Positions 53,822 through 63,157 of a stretch of 64,000 bases of DNA are shown here, one piece after another. The notes beneath the pieces were generated by a model. That model was not told where the DNA came from, did not search any database, and saw only the letters and a program-made list of their open reading frames with translations. Where the stretch lies: positions 1 through 64,000 of the forward strand of contig JAIRBC010000014.1 in the NCBI GenBank assembly GCA_022008415.1, written 5' to 3'. Every line of letters starts with the position of its first letter. Within the stretch, counting starts at the first letter, position 1. The stretch comes from Cerina litoralis (lineage in GTDB: Bacteria; Bacteroidota; Bacteroidia; Flavobacteriales; Flavobacteriaceae). Both the position numbers and the translations under genes were made by a program.

Positions 53822-53885
53822 TATTTTTGGAATTAATCCCAATCAATTAAGTATCCCCAATATTCTGATCCGACATCGGGCGAAT

Positions 53886-54179
53886 TCAAAATAAATAGCG
53901 CTCGTAATCCATACGTTGGCTTAAGACTCGGATAATAAAAATTTCATCTGTTGTTGTTAAATAGAATATTGTATGCGCTTTTAAGGCAAACCTTTTCAGA
54001 TCCGGTATAAAATCTGAAGCATCCCGTCCTAAATCAGTATTTTCAGCCAGAACACCGAATGCGTCATGCATTTCCAGAAAATACTTCCGGGCCTGTAGTA
54101 ACCCAAATTTGAATATACCTTCCCCATACATTCCGGCCAAATCAAATTCAGCCCTCCGGGAGAGTTTATAAACGCCCAT
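53886..54179 (-). CDS. ParE/RelE-type toxin
   Basis: The 97-residue RelE/ParE-fold protein has KLSRRAEFDLAGMYGEGIFKFGLLQARKY near the start and the FYLTTTDEIFIIRVLSQRMDYERYLF end typical of ParE. It lies directly behind a ParD-like antitoxin, with a 14-bp overlap, in the usual antitoxin-first order. ParE toxins attack DNA gyrase, but this activity cannot be read from the sequence. Confidence 0.87.
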   Translation of the reverse strand: MGVYKLSRRAEFDLAGMYGEGIFKFGLLQARKYFLEMHDAFGVLAENTDLGRDASDFIPDLKRFALKAHTIFYLTTTDEIFIIRVLSQRMDYERYLF

Positions 54180-54423
54180 CCCTTTTCATACGATTTTCTA
54201 CCTCTTTCATTATCTCTGGTAGCGATTTTGTGCCGACACCACTTTCAAAACCTTCAATAAGCTTGCTCTGAAGCGCATGAAATTTGCTGTTCTTGGCCTG
54301 GTCCTTCCTAACTAGATCTCTCAAATATTCACTATCGTTGGTATATTCTCCTGCCTCGATCTGGGCCTTTATCCAATTATCTTGCTGCTCAGTAAAAGTA
54401 ACCGTTTTGCGTACTGTGGACAT
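54166..54423 (-). CDS. ParD-type antitoxin
   Basis: The 85-residue protein has an N-terminal ribbon-helix-helix DNA-binding part (KTVTFTEQQDNWIKAQIEAGEYTNDSEYLRDLVRKD) and a toxin-binding C-terminal tail. Such antitoxins repress their own promoter; a site would lie in the 134-bp stretch just upstream. The pair stands between rluA and a glucan hydrolase gene with no other mobile trait. Confidence 0.9.
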   Translation of the reverse strand: MSTVRKTVTFTEQQDNWIKAQIEAGEYTNDSEYLRDLVRKDQAKNSKFHALQSKLIEGFESGVGTKSLPEIMKEVENRMKRDGRL

Positions 54424-54557
54424 ATCTAATTGTTTAAATCATCATACTATTGGTGCAATTTAGCGAATTATTACGGATTTATCAAAGATTTTATTGATAT
54501 GCTACTTCAACTTATTGCAATCTTTCTTCTGCCAACAAACAACTGTCCTCAATAAAA

Positions 54558-56492
54558 TCAAACCTCAAACAATTCATAATCTGCGTACAATTTTATCAAG
54601 GCCGATACGGACCATGCCTGATGAATGGTCCCTTTGCCTTGTTGCGGATCTGCACCATCGAATATCTCAGAAATACAATGCAGCCCCTCGTCTGAATAGA
54701 AGTGTTTCCGCAAGGGAGCCAGTTCGTCCACCACTTTCTTTTTGTTAGCTTTTGATGTTCCGTACAATTGAAAAAAAACGCGGTAATATTCGTACAACAA
54801 AAAAGGCCAAACGGTACCCTGGTGATAGGCATTGTCCCTTTGTTCCCTACCTCCAGTGTATGCCCCCTGAAAGCGGGAGTCTTCCATTGCTAAAGTGCGC
54901 AGACCGAACGGTGTATATAATTTGGACCTGACCCCTTCAAAAATTCTTTTCTGCAGGGCCTTATCCAACGCCACAAAAGGCAGGCTTAAGACATAGATCT
55001 GGTTGGGACGAAAGGAGTTGTCTTTGGAAACATTGGGGACGACTACGTCGTATAGGGTGCCTTGGGGATTTGTGAAATGTTTGGTGAAATTGGATTCAAA
55101 GCGAACAATAACCTCCGCATAAGCTTCATCTACCTTCAACCTTAACACCGTACAAAAATAATCATAGATTTTTATCGCATTGTACCATAGCGCATTGATT
55201 TCGACAGGGCAGCCGACTCTCGGAGTTATGACCCTGCCATTGACAATCGCATCCATCCAAGTGAGCTGTACCCCGTCTTCCCCTCCATAAAGAAATCCTT
55301 CGGGGGTAACACGGATGTTATAACGGCTCCCTTTACTATGAAAATCCAAAATGGTTTGTAGCGACTTGATATGTCCTTTTATAAATGCCGTATCCCCAAA
55401 TTTTTTATAATACTCGTAAAGCGCAACAAAAAGCCACAAAGCAGCATCCATAGTGTTGTACTTAATTGGATCTCCGTTGCGGTCCGGAAATTTATTGGGC
55501 AACATGCCCTGATTTAGACTATTTAAAAAGGTGGAAAGTATGGATTTGGAAGCCTTTTGATTTCCAGTGGAAATGGTAAGTCCCCGCATGGCAATAAGGG
55601 TGTCGCGTCCCCAATCGGCAAACCAATGATAGCCCGCTATGATCGACATGCTATCCGTAGAATTACGGTGGACCAAAAATTGCCTCCCAGCTTGTAAGAG
55701 GTCCCCATAAAAATCGGATGTGGATTCTAGGGGTTTGGGAACTTTGGACCTACGTTTCTCTTTGGAAAGGAGATCTTTAATGTTTTTATTCCCTATATCC
55801 CCGTCCAAAGTAAAATATAAGGTTAACCGTTCTTTGGGCCCGAGTTCGGATTTAATATATCCGATACGGTAGTAATCGCAACAAAAATCCAAGCCGCGTT
55901 CCCTATCCCTGGGCAAAAGTACATTCTTGTACCAAGAACGCGCCTCAATAAAATCGCCTTGGTTCCACCCTGTATATATGGGGTCGCTACCGTATTTGGG
56001 GTATGTTTTTAGACGATCCCCATCAATTTCGGTATAAAAATCGGTAATCCCGTTCTCGTGAAAATTGGTATGAAAATCGGCGAATGCATAAAGTGGATGA
56101 ATTTCTAGTGGCAAACCATCATCGCCCAAATTGGTATAAACCAAACAGGTGGTATTTGATCCCTGCACCATGAAAATCTGTTTTTGCAACTGCCAACTAG
56201 CGGTCCCGTAGCACCACGTCGGAAACGGATCAATCTTAAAATTCTGTATATATTGATTCCCTCGAGGATGGATCGTTCCAGGGTATTTATTGGTAGAGAG
56301 GTCAAAATAGGTATCGTTGTGCCTGACCCGTTCCTCTACTTTGGCGACTAAAACCTTTCTGTTTACCGGAGCTTCATATGCAGCGACCAACAATCCGTGA
56401 TAACGTCTTGTATTTGCCCCGTCCCGGGTACTGGAGGCATAGCCTCCCAAACCGTTGGTAAGGAGCCACTCTTTCGAAAATAAGCTATTCAA
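54558..56492 (-). CDS. amylo-alpha-1,6-glucosidase (debranching enzyme family)
   Basis: The 644 residues have the N-terminal all-beta domain (LTNGLGGYASSTRDGANTRRYHGLLVA) and the (alpha/alpha)6 glucosidase domain with GYHWFADWGRDTLIAMRGL and its catalytic acid, then LWYNAIKIYDY and TVWPFLLYEYY. Family members remove 1,6-linked glucose stubs from glycogen or short branched glucans. No signal peptide is seen, so it is cytosolic. It follows the GH63-type gene with about 200 bp of repeat-rich DNA between. Confidence 0.93.
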   Translation of the reverse strand: MNSLFSKEWLLTNGLGGYASSTRDGANTRRYHGLLVAAYEAPVNRKVLVAKVEERVRHNDTYFDLSTNKYPGTIHPRGNQYIQNFKIDPFPTWCYGTASWQLQKQIFMVQGSNTTCLVYTNLGDDGLPLEIHPLYAFADFHTNFHENGITDFYTEIDGDRLKTYPKYGSDPIYTGWNQGDFIEARSWYKNVLLPRDRERGLDFCCDYYRIGYIKSELGPKERLTLYFTLDGDIGNKNIKDLLSKEKRRSKVPKPLESTSDFYGDLLQAGRQFLVHRNSTDSMSIIAGYHWFADWGRDTLIAMRGLTISTGNQKASKSILSTFLNSLNQGMLPNKFPDRNGDPIKYNTMDAALWLFVALYEYYKKFGDTAFIKGHIKSLQTILDFHSKGSRYNIRVTPEGFLYGGEDGVQLTWMDAIVNGRVITPRVGCPVEINALWYNAIKIYDYFCTVLRLKVDEAYAEVIVRFESNFTKHFTNPQGTLYDVVVPNVSKDNSFRPNQIYVLSLPFVALDKALQKRIFEGVRSKLYTPFGLRTLAMEDSRFQGAYTGGREQRDNAYHQGTVWPFLLYEYYRVFFQLYGTSKANKKKVVDELAPLRKHFYSDEGLHCISEIFDGADPQQGKGTIHQAWSVSALIKLYADYELFEV

Positions 56493-56539
56493 ATCTTATT
56501 GGATTAAATGATCATTAGTTTGAGGTTGATGGTTGTAGA

Positions 56540-56610
56540 CCAGTGAGTTAACGGGTTAGTGAAATAGTGAGTTAGTGAGCTATTGGGTTAGTAGTTAATA
56601 GTTAAAACAA
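56540..56610. repeat. TTAGTGAG-type degenerate tract
   Basis: GTGAGTTAACGGGTTAGTG, GAGTTAGTGAGCTATTGGG and like pieces. The reverse complement resembles tracts at 51716 and 63925. Confidence 0.5.
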
Positions 56611-56695
56611 AAAGTAGTGAACCCTTAAACTAATAACCTATAAACATTTGTCAATTCCCTATTTTCTATGGTCTTGTTTCTTGGTTCATTTTAAC

Positions 56696-59332
56696 TCACG
56701 ACCCTATCTCTTCAATCAGATTGGCCACTAAGGCGGTCCAACCCGTTTGATGCGATGCACCCACTCCCCTGCCATTGTCCCCGTGAAAATATTCATAGAA
56801 CAGGACGAGGTCCTTAAAATGTTCGTCTCTATATTTTTCTGCGTGCAGCTTATTAACCGGGCGATTTCCATCGGCATCCTTTTCAAATATTTTGATAAGC
56901 CTTTTACTGATCTCGACCCCTATCGATTTTAAATCCATCAGATTTTTACTGCCCGTAGGAAATTCCAATTTCACCTTATCCCCGCTATATTCGTAAAATA
57001 CTTTTATGGCTTGCAGAAACAAGTAATTAATGGGCATCCATATAGGGCCCCTCCAATTGGAATTGCCTCCAAAAAGTCTAGTAGTCGATTCCGCAGGTTC
57101 ATAATTAATACTGTAGTTTACACCGTCGATATTAATATTATATGGGGTTTCGTGGACTTTGGACAGGGATCGGATTCCGTACGGGCTAAGAAATTCGCCT
57201 TCGTCCAAAAATGCCCGCATCAATACGGCCATCCTGTCGCGCGGCACTAAGGACAGTAAAACATCATCCCCGTCTGCAAATTCTTGGATTACCGGATACT
57301 TTAATCGCGACCTGCGGTGTTCGCGAAACCAATGCATACTTTTACTAAACCCAGGAAGCTTTTGGAGCGTTTCTTTTTTTATGGTCAAAAGAGCCGCCAA
57401 GGAAAGTAGTCCTACTATGGATCGTACCTTGATGGGAATATAACTGCCATTGGGAAAAACCAGCTTATCGTAAAAAAAACTTTCTTCATCATCCCATGTG
57501 CCTATATACTGAAGATCTCGCTTGTTCATGGCTTCTGCAATGAAAACAAAGTGGCCAAAGTATTTGGTGGCCATATCTTCATAAGTCTCATCAATCATTG
57601 CTATTTCCAAGCTGATTTCCAACATGTTGAGGCAATACAGTGCCATCCAAGAAGTGCCGTCTACTTGCTCTAAGGTTCCATTTCCGGGAACCCCGTGACT
57701 ACGATCGAACACCCCAATATTATCGAGACCTAAAAAACCCCCTTCAAAAACGTTGTTCTCGCTGCTATCCAGCCGGTTCACCCACCATGTAAAATTAAGG
57801 GCCAGTTTGTTGAAAATTCGCTTCAAAAAAGCCACATCCCCTTCACTACCAGTTCTTTTTTCAATTTTATAAATCTGTAACGCGGCCCACGCCTGTACGG
57901 GAGGATTAACGTCGCTAAAGGACCATTCATATGCTGGTATTTGACCGTTCGGGGCCATATACCATTCCTTGGTGAACAACAGAAGCTGTTGTTTGGCAAA
58001 ATTAAGGTCCACCAAAGCCCAGGTAACACAGTGAAATGCCGAATCCCATGCCGCGAACCAAGGATACTCCCATTTGTCGGGCATAGAAATGATATCGTGG
58101 TTTCTCAAGGTTTTCCAATTGCTATTCCTCCCCGTTAAACGCTCCTTGGGAGGTGTCGGTTCCTTGGGATCTCCCTGCAACCAAGTTTCTACGTCATAAT
58201 TGTAATATTGCTTGGTCCATAAAAGTCCGGCCAAGGCTTGTTTTTGTATGGATTTAAGCTGCCCGTCCTTGGCGGAGCACAAATTTTCAAAGAACGCTTC
58301 ACTTTCAGTTTGCCGTTTTTGGAAAATAGCATCAAAACCATCGTCAAACGGATTCGCCAGGCTATCCTTGGTCAGCCTCAATTTTACGATATGGGTTTCC
58401 CCCGATTTCAAATTCACCTTGTACAAGGGAGAAAATTTTGTGCCTTCGTTTTTTTTGGTCGCCAAGGAATAATTATTCTTGAGCACCGCATCGTGAAATA
58501 TATCTTTCTTAAACGGATGGTCGTTGGGGCTTTTATAGATGCGTTCCATATTGGTCTCGTTTTCCGTAAACAGGAGCTTGGAAGCCTTGTCAAAATAAAA
58601 ATTGTAATCGCCTACGTAGGGATGACTCACAAAAACACCGGTATTGCCCCGGCCCTTCTTTTTGGTAATGGATGGCTTCTTTTCCATGTCCATAAAACTC
58701 CAAAAATTGCGAATCCACAGGGTGGGTAATATGTATACAGGTGCTGTTTTTTTACTTCTATTGATTACAGAGATCTTGATAAGGATATCCTCTTCGTTCC
58801 CCTTGGCGTATTCCGTAAAAACATCGAAATAATTGTCATTGTCAAAAACGACCGTATCCAATATTTCGAACTCGTGCTCGTCCTTCCCCCGCTTTTTATT
58901 CTCATCGACCAACGGTAGATATGGAAATTCACTTTGTGGATACTTGTACAGATGCTTCATATAGGAATGGGTAGGGGTATTGTCCAGATAATAGTACAAC
59001 TCCTTGACGTCTTCCCCGTGGTTTCCCCTTGGTCCGGATAGGCCGAACAGGCGCTCCTTTAAAATACCATCGTTCCCGTTCCATAAGGCAATTGCAAAAC
59101 AGATGTTGCAGTACCGGTCCGAAATCCCAGCAATTCCATCCTCGCCCCATCGATAGGTACGGCTGCGCGATTGGTCGTGGGTAAAATATTCCCACGCGTC
59201 CCCGTTGGCGCTATAGTCCTCCCGAACCGTTCCCCATTGGCGTTCACTGAGATAAGGCCCCCAATGAAGCCAATCCTTTTTCTTGGAGTAGTTCTCCGAT
59301 AATCTTTTTTGCTCTTCGGTTTGTTTGGCCAT
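56696..59332 (-). CDS. GH63-type glucosidase
   Basis: The start ATG at 59332 is chosen because the family N-terminus (MAKQTEEQKRLSENYSKKKDWLHWGPYLSERQWG) begins there; the extra residues from 59443 are AT-rich leader. The 878-residue enzyme has the (alpha/alpha)6 domain with PWFAAWDSAFHCVTWALVD and QIPAYEWSFSDVNPP, typical of bacterial GH63 proteins. It should cleave an alpha-linked glucose from oligosaccharides or glucosyl osmolytes. No signal peptide is seen. It forms a unit with the debranching enzyme and the SDR. Confidence 0.9.
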   Translation of the reverse strand: MAKQTEEQKRLSENYSKKKDWLHWGPYLSERQWGTVREDYSANGDAWEYFTHDQSRSRTYRWGEDGIAGISDRYCNICFAIALWNGNDGILKERLFGLSGPRGNHGEDVKELYYYLDNTPTHSYMKHLYKYPQSEFPYLPLVDENKKRGKDEHEFEILDTVVFDNDNYFDVFTEYAKGNEEDILIKISVINRSKKTAPVYILPTLWIRNFWSFMDMEKKPSITKKKGRGNTGVFVSHPYVGDYNFYFDKASKLLFTENETNMERIYKSPNDHPFKKDIFHDAVLKNNYSLATKKNEGTKFSPLYKVNLKSGETHIVKLRLTKDSLANPFDDGFDAIFQKRQTESEAFFENLCSAKDGQLKSIQKQALAGLLWTKQYYNYDVETWLQGDPKEPTPPKERLTGRNSNWKTLRNHDIISMPDKWEYPWFAAWDSAFHCVTWALVDLNFAKQQLLLFTKEWYMAPNGQIPAYEWSFSDVNPPVQAWAALQIYKIEKRTGSEGDVAFLKRIFNKLALNFTWWVNRLDSSENNVFEGGFLGLDNIGVFDRSHGVPGNGTLEQVDGTSWMALYCLNMLEISLEIAMIDETYEDMATKYFGHFVFIAEAMNKRDLQYIGTWDDEESFFYDKLVFPNGSYIPIKVRSIVGLLSLAALLTIKKETLQKLPGFSKSMHWFREHRRSRLKYPVIQEFADGDDVLLSLVPRDRMAVLMRAFLDEGEFLSPYGIRSLSKVHETPYNINIDGVNYSINYEPAESTTRLFGGNSNWRGPIWMPINYLFLQAIKVFYEYSGDKVKLEFPTGSKNLMDLKSIGVEISKRLIKIFEKDADGNRPVNKLHAEKYRDEHFKDLVLFYEYFHGDNGRGVGASHQTGWTALVANLIEEIGS

Positions 59333-59412
59333 ATAAATTTTGTTGTGAAAATTAAAGTTAATGGGTTCAAGGTTCAATAAATAAAAAATCATAACTCTGA
59401 ACTCCCGATAGC

Positions 59413-59430
59413 TCCCGATAACAATCGGGA
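59413..59430. repeat. TCCCGAT/ATCGGGA hairpin
   Basis: TCCCGAT (59413-59419) and ATCGGGA (59424-59430) with a four-base loop, next to a direct copy of CTCCCGATA at 59402. It lies in the spacer between SDR and glucosidase genes. Confidence 0.55.
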
Positions 59431-59535
59431 CGGGATAACCCATAACTTTTGTCCATTCTCTATTTTCTTGGCTTCTGGCTCTTTTTAAGGGTTGATGGTT
59501 AAATCAATCTCTCTGAACCTAAACGTATTAGTTAC

Positions 59536-60354
59536 CTAACCATTGGTTGTAAATCCAGGATAGCAGGTCATACCCCCGTCGACAAAAATGGTAGTGCCAT
59601 TGATGTATTCCGATTCATCGGATGCCAACCAAACGGCAGCACTTCCAATATCTTCGGGAATTCCTATCCGTTTATACGGAATTAATTTGTTGAGCTCCTT
59701 TAAAGCCCCCGGAGTATCCCATGCCGATTTGTTAATGGGCGTTTTTATGGCACCAGGGGCAATACTATTGCATCTTACTTTCTGAGGACCATATTCCTGA
59801 CAGATACTTTCCATGAGCATATTTATTCCGCCCTTCGAAGCCGCATAATTGGCGTGACCGGCCCAAGGGATTATTTGGTGTACGGAGCTCATTTGAATAA
59901 TCTTCCCTAAGGATTTGGAGACTTCTGGCCGCATGCCCCTCCTTAAAAATTCCCGAATGGCTTCCCTAGCGCACAAAAATTGACCCGTCAGGTTTACGTC
60001 GATAACCATTTGCCAGGCCTCCAATGGCATTTGGTGCATAGCCGCATCTCGTTGCAAACCTGCATTGGGCACACAGATATCTACGGTCCCAAAATGGTCA
60101 ATGGTCTGTTTAAACATAGATAAGACCTGATCTTCCTTGCTCACATCGCACTTGATGGCCATGGCATCGCCACAAATACTGTCCTCGCTTATCTTATGGG
60201 CGATATCTTCGGCAACCTCGGGATGGGAGATATAATTAACCACAACATTGGCACCATCACGACCCATGGCTATGGCCACGGCCTCCCCTATCCCCGAGTT
60301 GGCCCCTGTAACTATACAGGTCTGCCCAGCCAATCTTTTGTTAGGTTTTTGCAT
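59536..60354 (-). CDS. SDR oxidoreductase, glucose 1-dehydrogenase-like
   Basis: The 272-residue short-chain dehydrogenase has the TGANSGIGEAVA cofactor loop, PNAGLQ, the catalytic Ser in QMSSVHQ, and YAASKGG with Tyr and Lys. VDGGMTCYPGF ends it. It resembles glucose 1-dehydrogenases, a link that would fit the downstream glucosidase and debranching genes. Substrate is inferred only from similarity. Confidence 0.9.
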   Translation of the reverse strand: MQKPNKRLAGQTCIVTGANSGIGEAVAIAMGRDGANVVVNYISHPEVAEDIAHKISEDSICGDAMAIKCDVSKEDQVLSMFKQTIDHFGTVDICVPNAGLQRDAAMHQMPLEAWQMVIDVNLTGQFLCAREAIREFLRRGMRPEVSKSLGKIIQMSSVHQIIPWAGHANYAASKGGINMLMESICQEYGPQKVRCNSIAPGAIKTPINKSAWDTPGALKELNKLIPYKRIGIPEDIGSAAVWLASDESEYINGTTIFVDGGMTCYPGFTTNG

Positions 60355-60534
60355 TGCTTATAATTTTAAGATTCTTATACAGGCTCTTGGAAGGAGGGCT
60401 ATTTCTTTGGTCACATTAAATATAAAACTTAATTGGTCATGTAGGCCCTTTTAACACCCAGGAATATTAGTGCTATCGATAACTTTTTTGATCTAATGGA
60501 TATTTAGACGGGCCAAACCCTTGGCTCACATTAA

Positions 60535-61119
60535 CTATGTCCCATGAGTATTGATACTGGCACCCATAAGATCCATTTTTGGCCTGTCGAAAACCAAAGT
60601 AAATTTCATAGGAATCCAAACGGGTACCAGATAAACTGGAGGTGGGGCTATAAAATAATCTCGTGTGTTCATTGAAAAATCTCCCTCCAGAACAATTTCC
60701 TCCCCAACATTCCTACGATATAAGTTTATCTTTACAGGGGCGTATCTCCTACGAAATTCCAACGTGCCATCTACTTCGTAATGATTCTCTTTTTTGGTTA
60801 TAGTAGAGCTTCTAAATCTCATGTCCGGGTTTGTCCATGCATTGCCAATCCATGACAGATAGCCAGGATGGGTCCCAATAAAGGATATCAAGGGTACGGT
60901 AAATGTCAATTTTTCCAATTCGCCAGTTTCGTCATTAAGCCCGAGCGTACCGGTGAGTTGATTGCTGGTACCTTCTATGGGGTACACGGGACCAAAATCG
61001 ACCTTGTAGGTGAATTGCGTGGTACCCGGGTTTTCTTCCTGTGCCAGTGCTCGCCCTAGGACGAAGAGAAAACCAATAGTTACAGCGACTAAATATATCA
61101 ACTTATTCCTTTTCATCAT
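60535..61119 (-). CDS. YceI-like exported protein
   Basis: The 194 residues start with a signal peptide (MKRNKLIYLVAVTIGFLFVLGRALA) and continue as a lipocalin-like beta barrel: FTYKVDFGPVYPIEGTSNQLTGTL, MRFRSSTI and NHYEVDGTLEFR, which match the YceI family. Such proteins bind isoprenoid lipids or respond to stress. It heads the row of small exported proteins at the right end. Confidence 0.75.
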   Translation of the reverse strand: MMKRNKLIYLVAVTIGFLFVLGRALAQEENPGTTQFTYKVDFGPVYPIEGTSNQLTGTLGLNDETGELEKLTFTVPLISFIGTHPGYLSWIGNAWTNPDMRFRSSTITKKENHYEVDGTLEFRRRYAPVKINLYRRNVGEEIVLEGDFSMNTRDYFIAPPPVYLVPVWIPMKFTLVFDRPKMDLMGASINTHGT

Positions 61120-61207
61120 CTTAATATTTTATGGTTCATTTTTCGATTATCCCAACCCTGGGAAGGATACAATCTTGGTTGTGCCCATTCCTTTTTTTAA
61201 GTCTTTA

Positions 61208-61876
61208 TCAATCTGCCCAATAATACGGCTGGTCGTAGTATTGTGGGCTGTGTTCCTTGAAATGAACGTTTGCACTTTGGGTAAAATCCTGCGCCTTTTT
61301 CTCCCATTGGGCATACTCCTTATCCAACTCTTCCCCTTCCTTCATTAAGGATTCATTTTCTTCCTTTGCAAGCCCCTGAACCTTATCTTGCTCTTTTTTT
61401 AAATTTCTCAAGGCCCGGTCAAAGCGTTTTTTCTCTCTACTACTCTTTACGTGCTCGGGCGCCTGTAGCACGTACACTTCATCCGAGGTTAGGTAATCAT
61501 GTGCAATGTTAATTTCTGCATTGGCCACAGATTCTTGGACAAATTCCGCTGGCACCGGCACACCGTTTTCAAGATTGGTAAGCATGGTCTGCAATTGACC
61601 TAGGGCTATCGCCAGATTACCTTTATAAGGTTTCTTTAGATCCTTTCCCTCCTTTTTAAGGGCTTCAATTCCTTTTTTAAGGCTTTCAACAGCCCTCTCG
61701 GGCTTGTCATTGTACAAGGCGTCAATGGCCGCAGCGAACTGTGCATCGGACTTATTTGGCAGGGTGGTCACGGTTTCCTCTTGGACCACATTGTCCACAT
61801 CTTCTTTATGTTGATTTTTACATCCTGAAAGGACTCCAACAAAGAAGACAGCAGTTAAAAGTACTTTAGTATTCAT
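61208..61876 (-). CDS. small helical lipoprotein
   Basis: The 222-residue lipoprotein (lipobox GVLSGC) has a mature part almost wholly helical, with Lys/Glu-rich segments likely to form coiled coils (KKEQDKVQGLAKEENESLMKEGEE region). The FAAAIDALYNDKPERAVESLKKGIEAL stretch resembles a tetratricopeptide-like or YfdX-like repeat, but I cannot assign a family with confidence. Function unknown. Confidence 0.65.
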   Translation of the reverse strand: MNTKVLLTAVFFVGVLSGCKNQHKEDVDNVVQEETVTTLPNKSDAQFAAAIDALYNDKPERAVESLKKGIEALKKEGKDLKKPYKGNLAIALGQLQTMLTNLENGVPVPAEFVQESVANAEINIAHDYLTSDEVYVLQAPEHVKSSREKKRFDRALRNLKKEQDKVQGLAKEENESLMKEGEELDKEYAQWEKKAQDFTQSANVHFKEHSPQYYDQPYYWAD

Positions 61877-61990
61877 TTTGATATATTTTTCTAGTTATAT
61901 AAAAGCTTATAATTACGTTGCGGCAATGGCCCACAAGGTGCGTTGGAAACGATTAAGACCCATACCGTTTGCCAACTTTAGATGTCAAGT

Positions 61991-62521
61991 TTAGACAAAG
62001 GAACGATTCAGGATATTTCCTTGTTCATCGATATAGACCTTTTTGGTCTGATTTCCTTTTTTCAGTTCAAATCTGTAGCGCGACCTAACAGTGTCCCCAT
62101 GGTAGCTAGTCATTTTATAGGAATCCTCTTTGATGGTCCAGCCGGGATAGGTCTTGGCAAGGGTTTCCCTAACCTCCATTGGTGGGGCAACGTTTATGAG
62201 GCGTTCGGTAACGCTTACCCGTTTTCCTCTCTTGTTATAGGTGGCATCTAGATTTTCCCCATTGCCTACAAGACTGATCTCATAGGTTTCGTAATCCCTA
62301 TTTTTGAGCAAATTTTTGTTGAGGAACACATCGTTCTCTACATATTCCACCGGTACCGCGGTATATTCGTCCACGGTTAACCCTGGATAATCTCGCTCCA
62401 CTGCATCAACAACAACCGTGGGCACATCCTCCTTTTTTAATTTCGCTTCGTAAAGCACGTCTTGGGCGTAGGAAGGCAACGCCATTCCCATAAATAAAAG
62501 CCCTAAAATCATCGTTTTCAT
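61991..62521 (-). CDS. exported PepSY-like (DUF2874-type) protein
   Basis: The 176 residues have a signal peptide (MKTMILGLLFMGMALPSYA). Two like halves follow with the pattern AVERDYPGLTVDEY and LAKTYPGWTIKEDSY, then strand-rich EISLVGNG and FELKKGNQTKKVYIDEQGN. This matches the PepSY-like periplasmic family. A 16-bp palindrome shared with the gene at 63158 lies about 80 bp upstream. Confidence 0.75.
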   Translation of the reverse strand: MKTMILGLLFMGMALPSYAQDVLYEAKLKKEDVPTVVVDAVERDYPGLTVDEYTAVPVEYVENDVFLNKNLLKNRDYETYEISLVGNGENLDATYNKRGKRVSVTERLINVAPPMEVRETLAKTYPGWTIKEDSYKMTSYHGDTVRSRYRFELKKGNQTKKVYIDEQGNILNRSFV

Positions 62522-62595
62522 TTTATTTATTTTTTAAATGTTAGTGATAATTTTTTATTTCACTGTAAAGGTACTGGCCTTCAGCACCCAATATC

Positions 62596-62611
62596 TGCTA
62601 CCTACGTAGCA
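62596..62611. promoter_or_regulatory. palindromic operator candidate TGCTACCTACGTAGCA
   Basis: Arms TGCTAC/GTAGCA with CTAC between. The same site with one base changed occurs at 63816. It centres about 82 bp before the ATG of the PepSY-like gene at 62521. Confidence 0.5.
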
Positions 62612-62675
62612 CAAGTCCTTTTTTAACCTTTTTTTAATTCCACTTCCCACCCTAAGAGACCATTTAAAATATTCC

Positions 62676-63110
62676 CTATATTCCCTGGTCGTACAAATTG
62701 CCCTTGCCGTCATAGTACAAATGGATATAGTGGGTACCCTCGTAAATATCCAGTTCATAGAATTGTCCTTGCGGCATGCTCAACTGGATAATTTTTAAAA
62801 AATCGGGTTTTACAAAATGTTCCTTTAGATGCGCCCATATTTTAGTGGGCAGCATATTTCTGGAAATTATAGTCCTGGTTCCCAACCAGTTTCCACTGGA
62901 ATCGAATATTGCACAATGTTCCTTTGTCCCCTTGGAGAATGTCACCTCCCACACCCCATCGCCCTGAAACGCCCATGTGGGGAAAGATGCTTTCGGATAC
63001 CTATAGCGAAAGGCCATAAGTATGCTCCTATGGGGAGATTTTTGGACAAAATTCACTAGGAGATAAAGCGATTTCGCAAGGGCAATTCTTAGAATTCTTG
63101 GGAGCTTCAT
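62676..63110 (-). CDS. PepSY-like (DUF2874-type) small protein
   Basis: The 144 residues contain the PepSY-like core AFRYRYPKASFPTWAFQ, WEVTFSKGTKEHCAIFDSSGNWLGT and LPTKIWAHLKEHF. The N-terminus is a short basic and hydrophobic stretch that may act as an uncleaved signal. Its spacer to the DUF6515-like gene is 47 bp, so they may form one unit. Confidence 0.7.
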   Translation of the reverse strand: MKLPRILRIALAKSLYLLVNFVQKSPHRSILMAFRYRYPKASFPTWAFQGDGVWEVTFSKGTKEHCAIFDSSGNWLGTRTIISRNMLPTKIWAHLKEHFVKPDFLKIIQLSMPQGQFYELDIYEGTHYIHLYYDGKGNLYDQGI

Positions 63111-63157
63111 GTTGTTTTTATCTATTTGCTTGAGGTTTGATCGGGACGAACCCTTCT

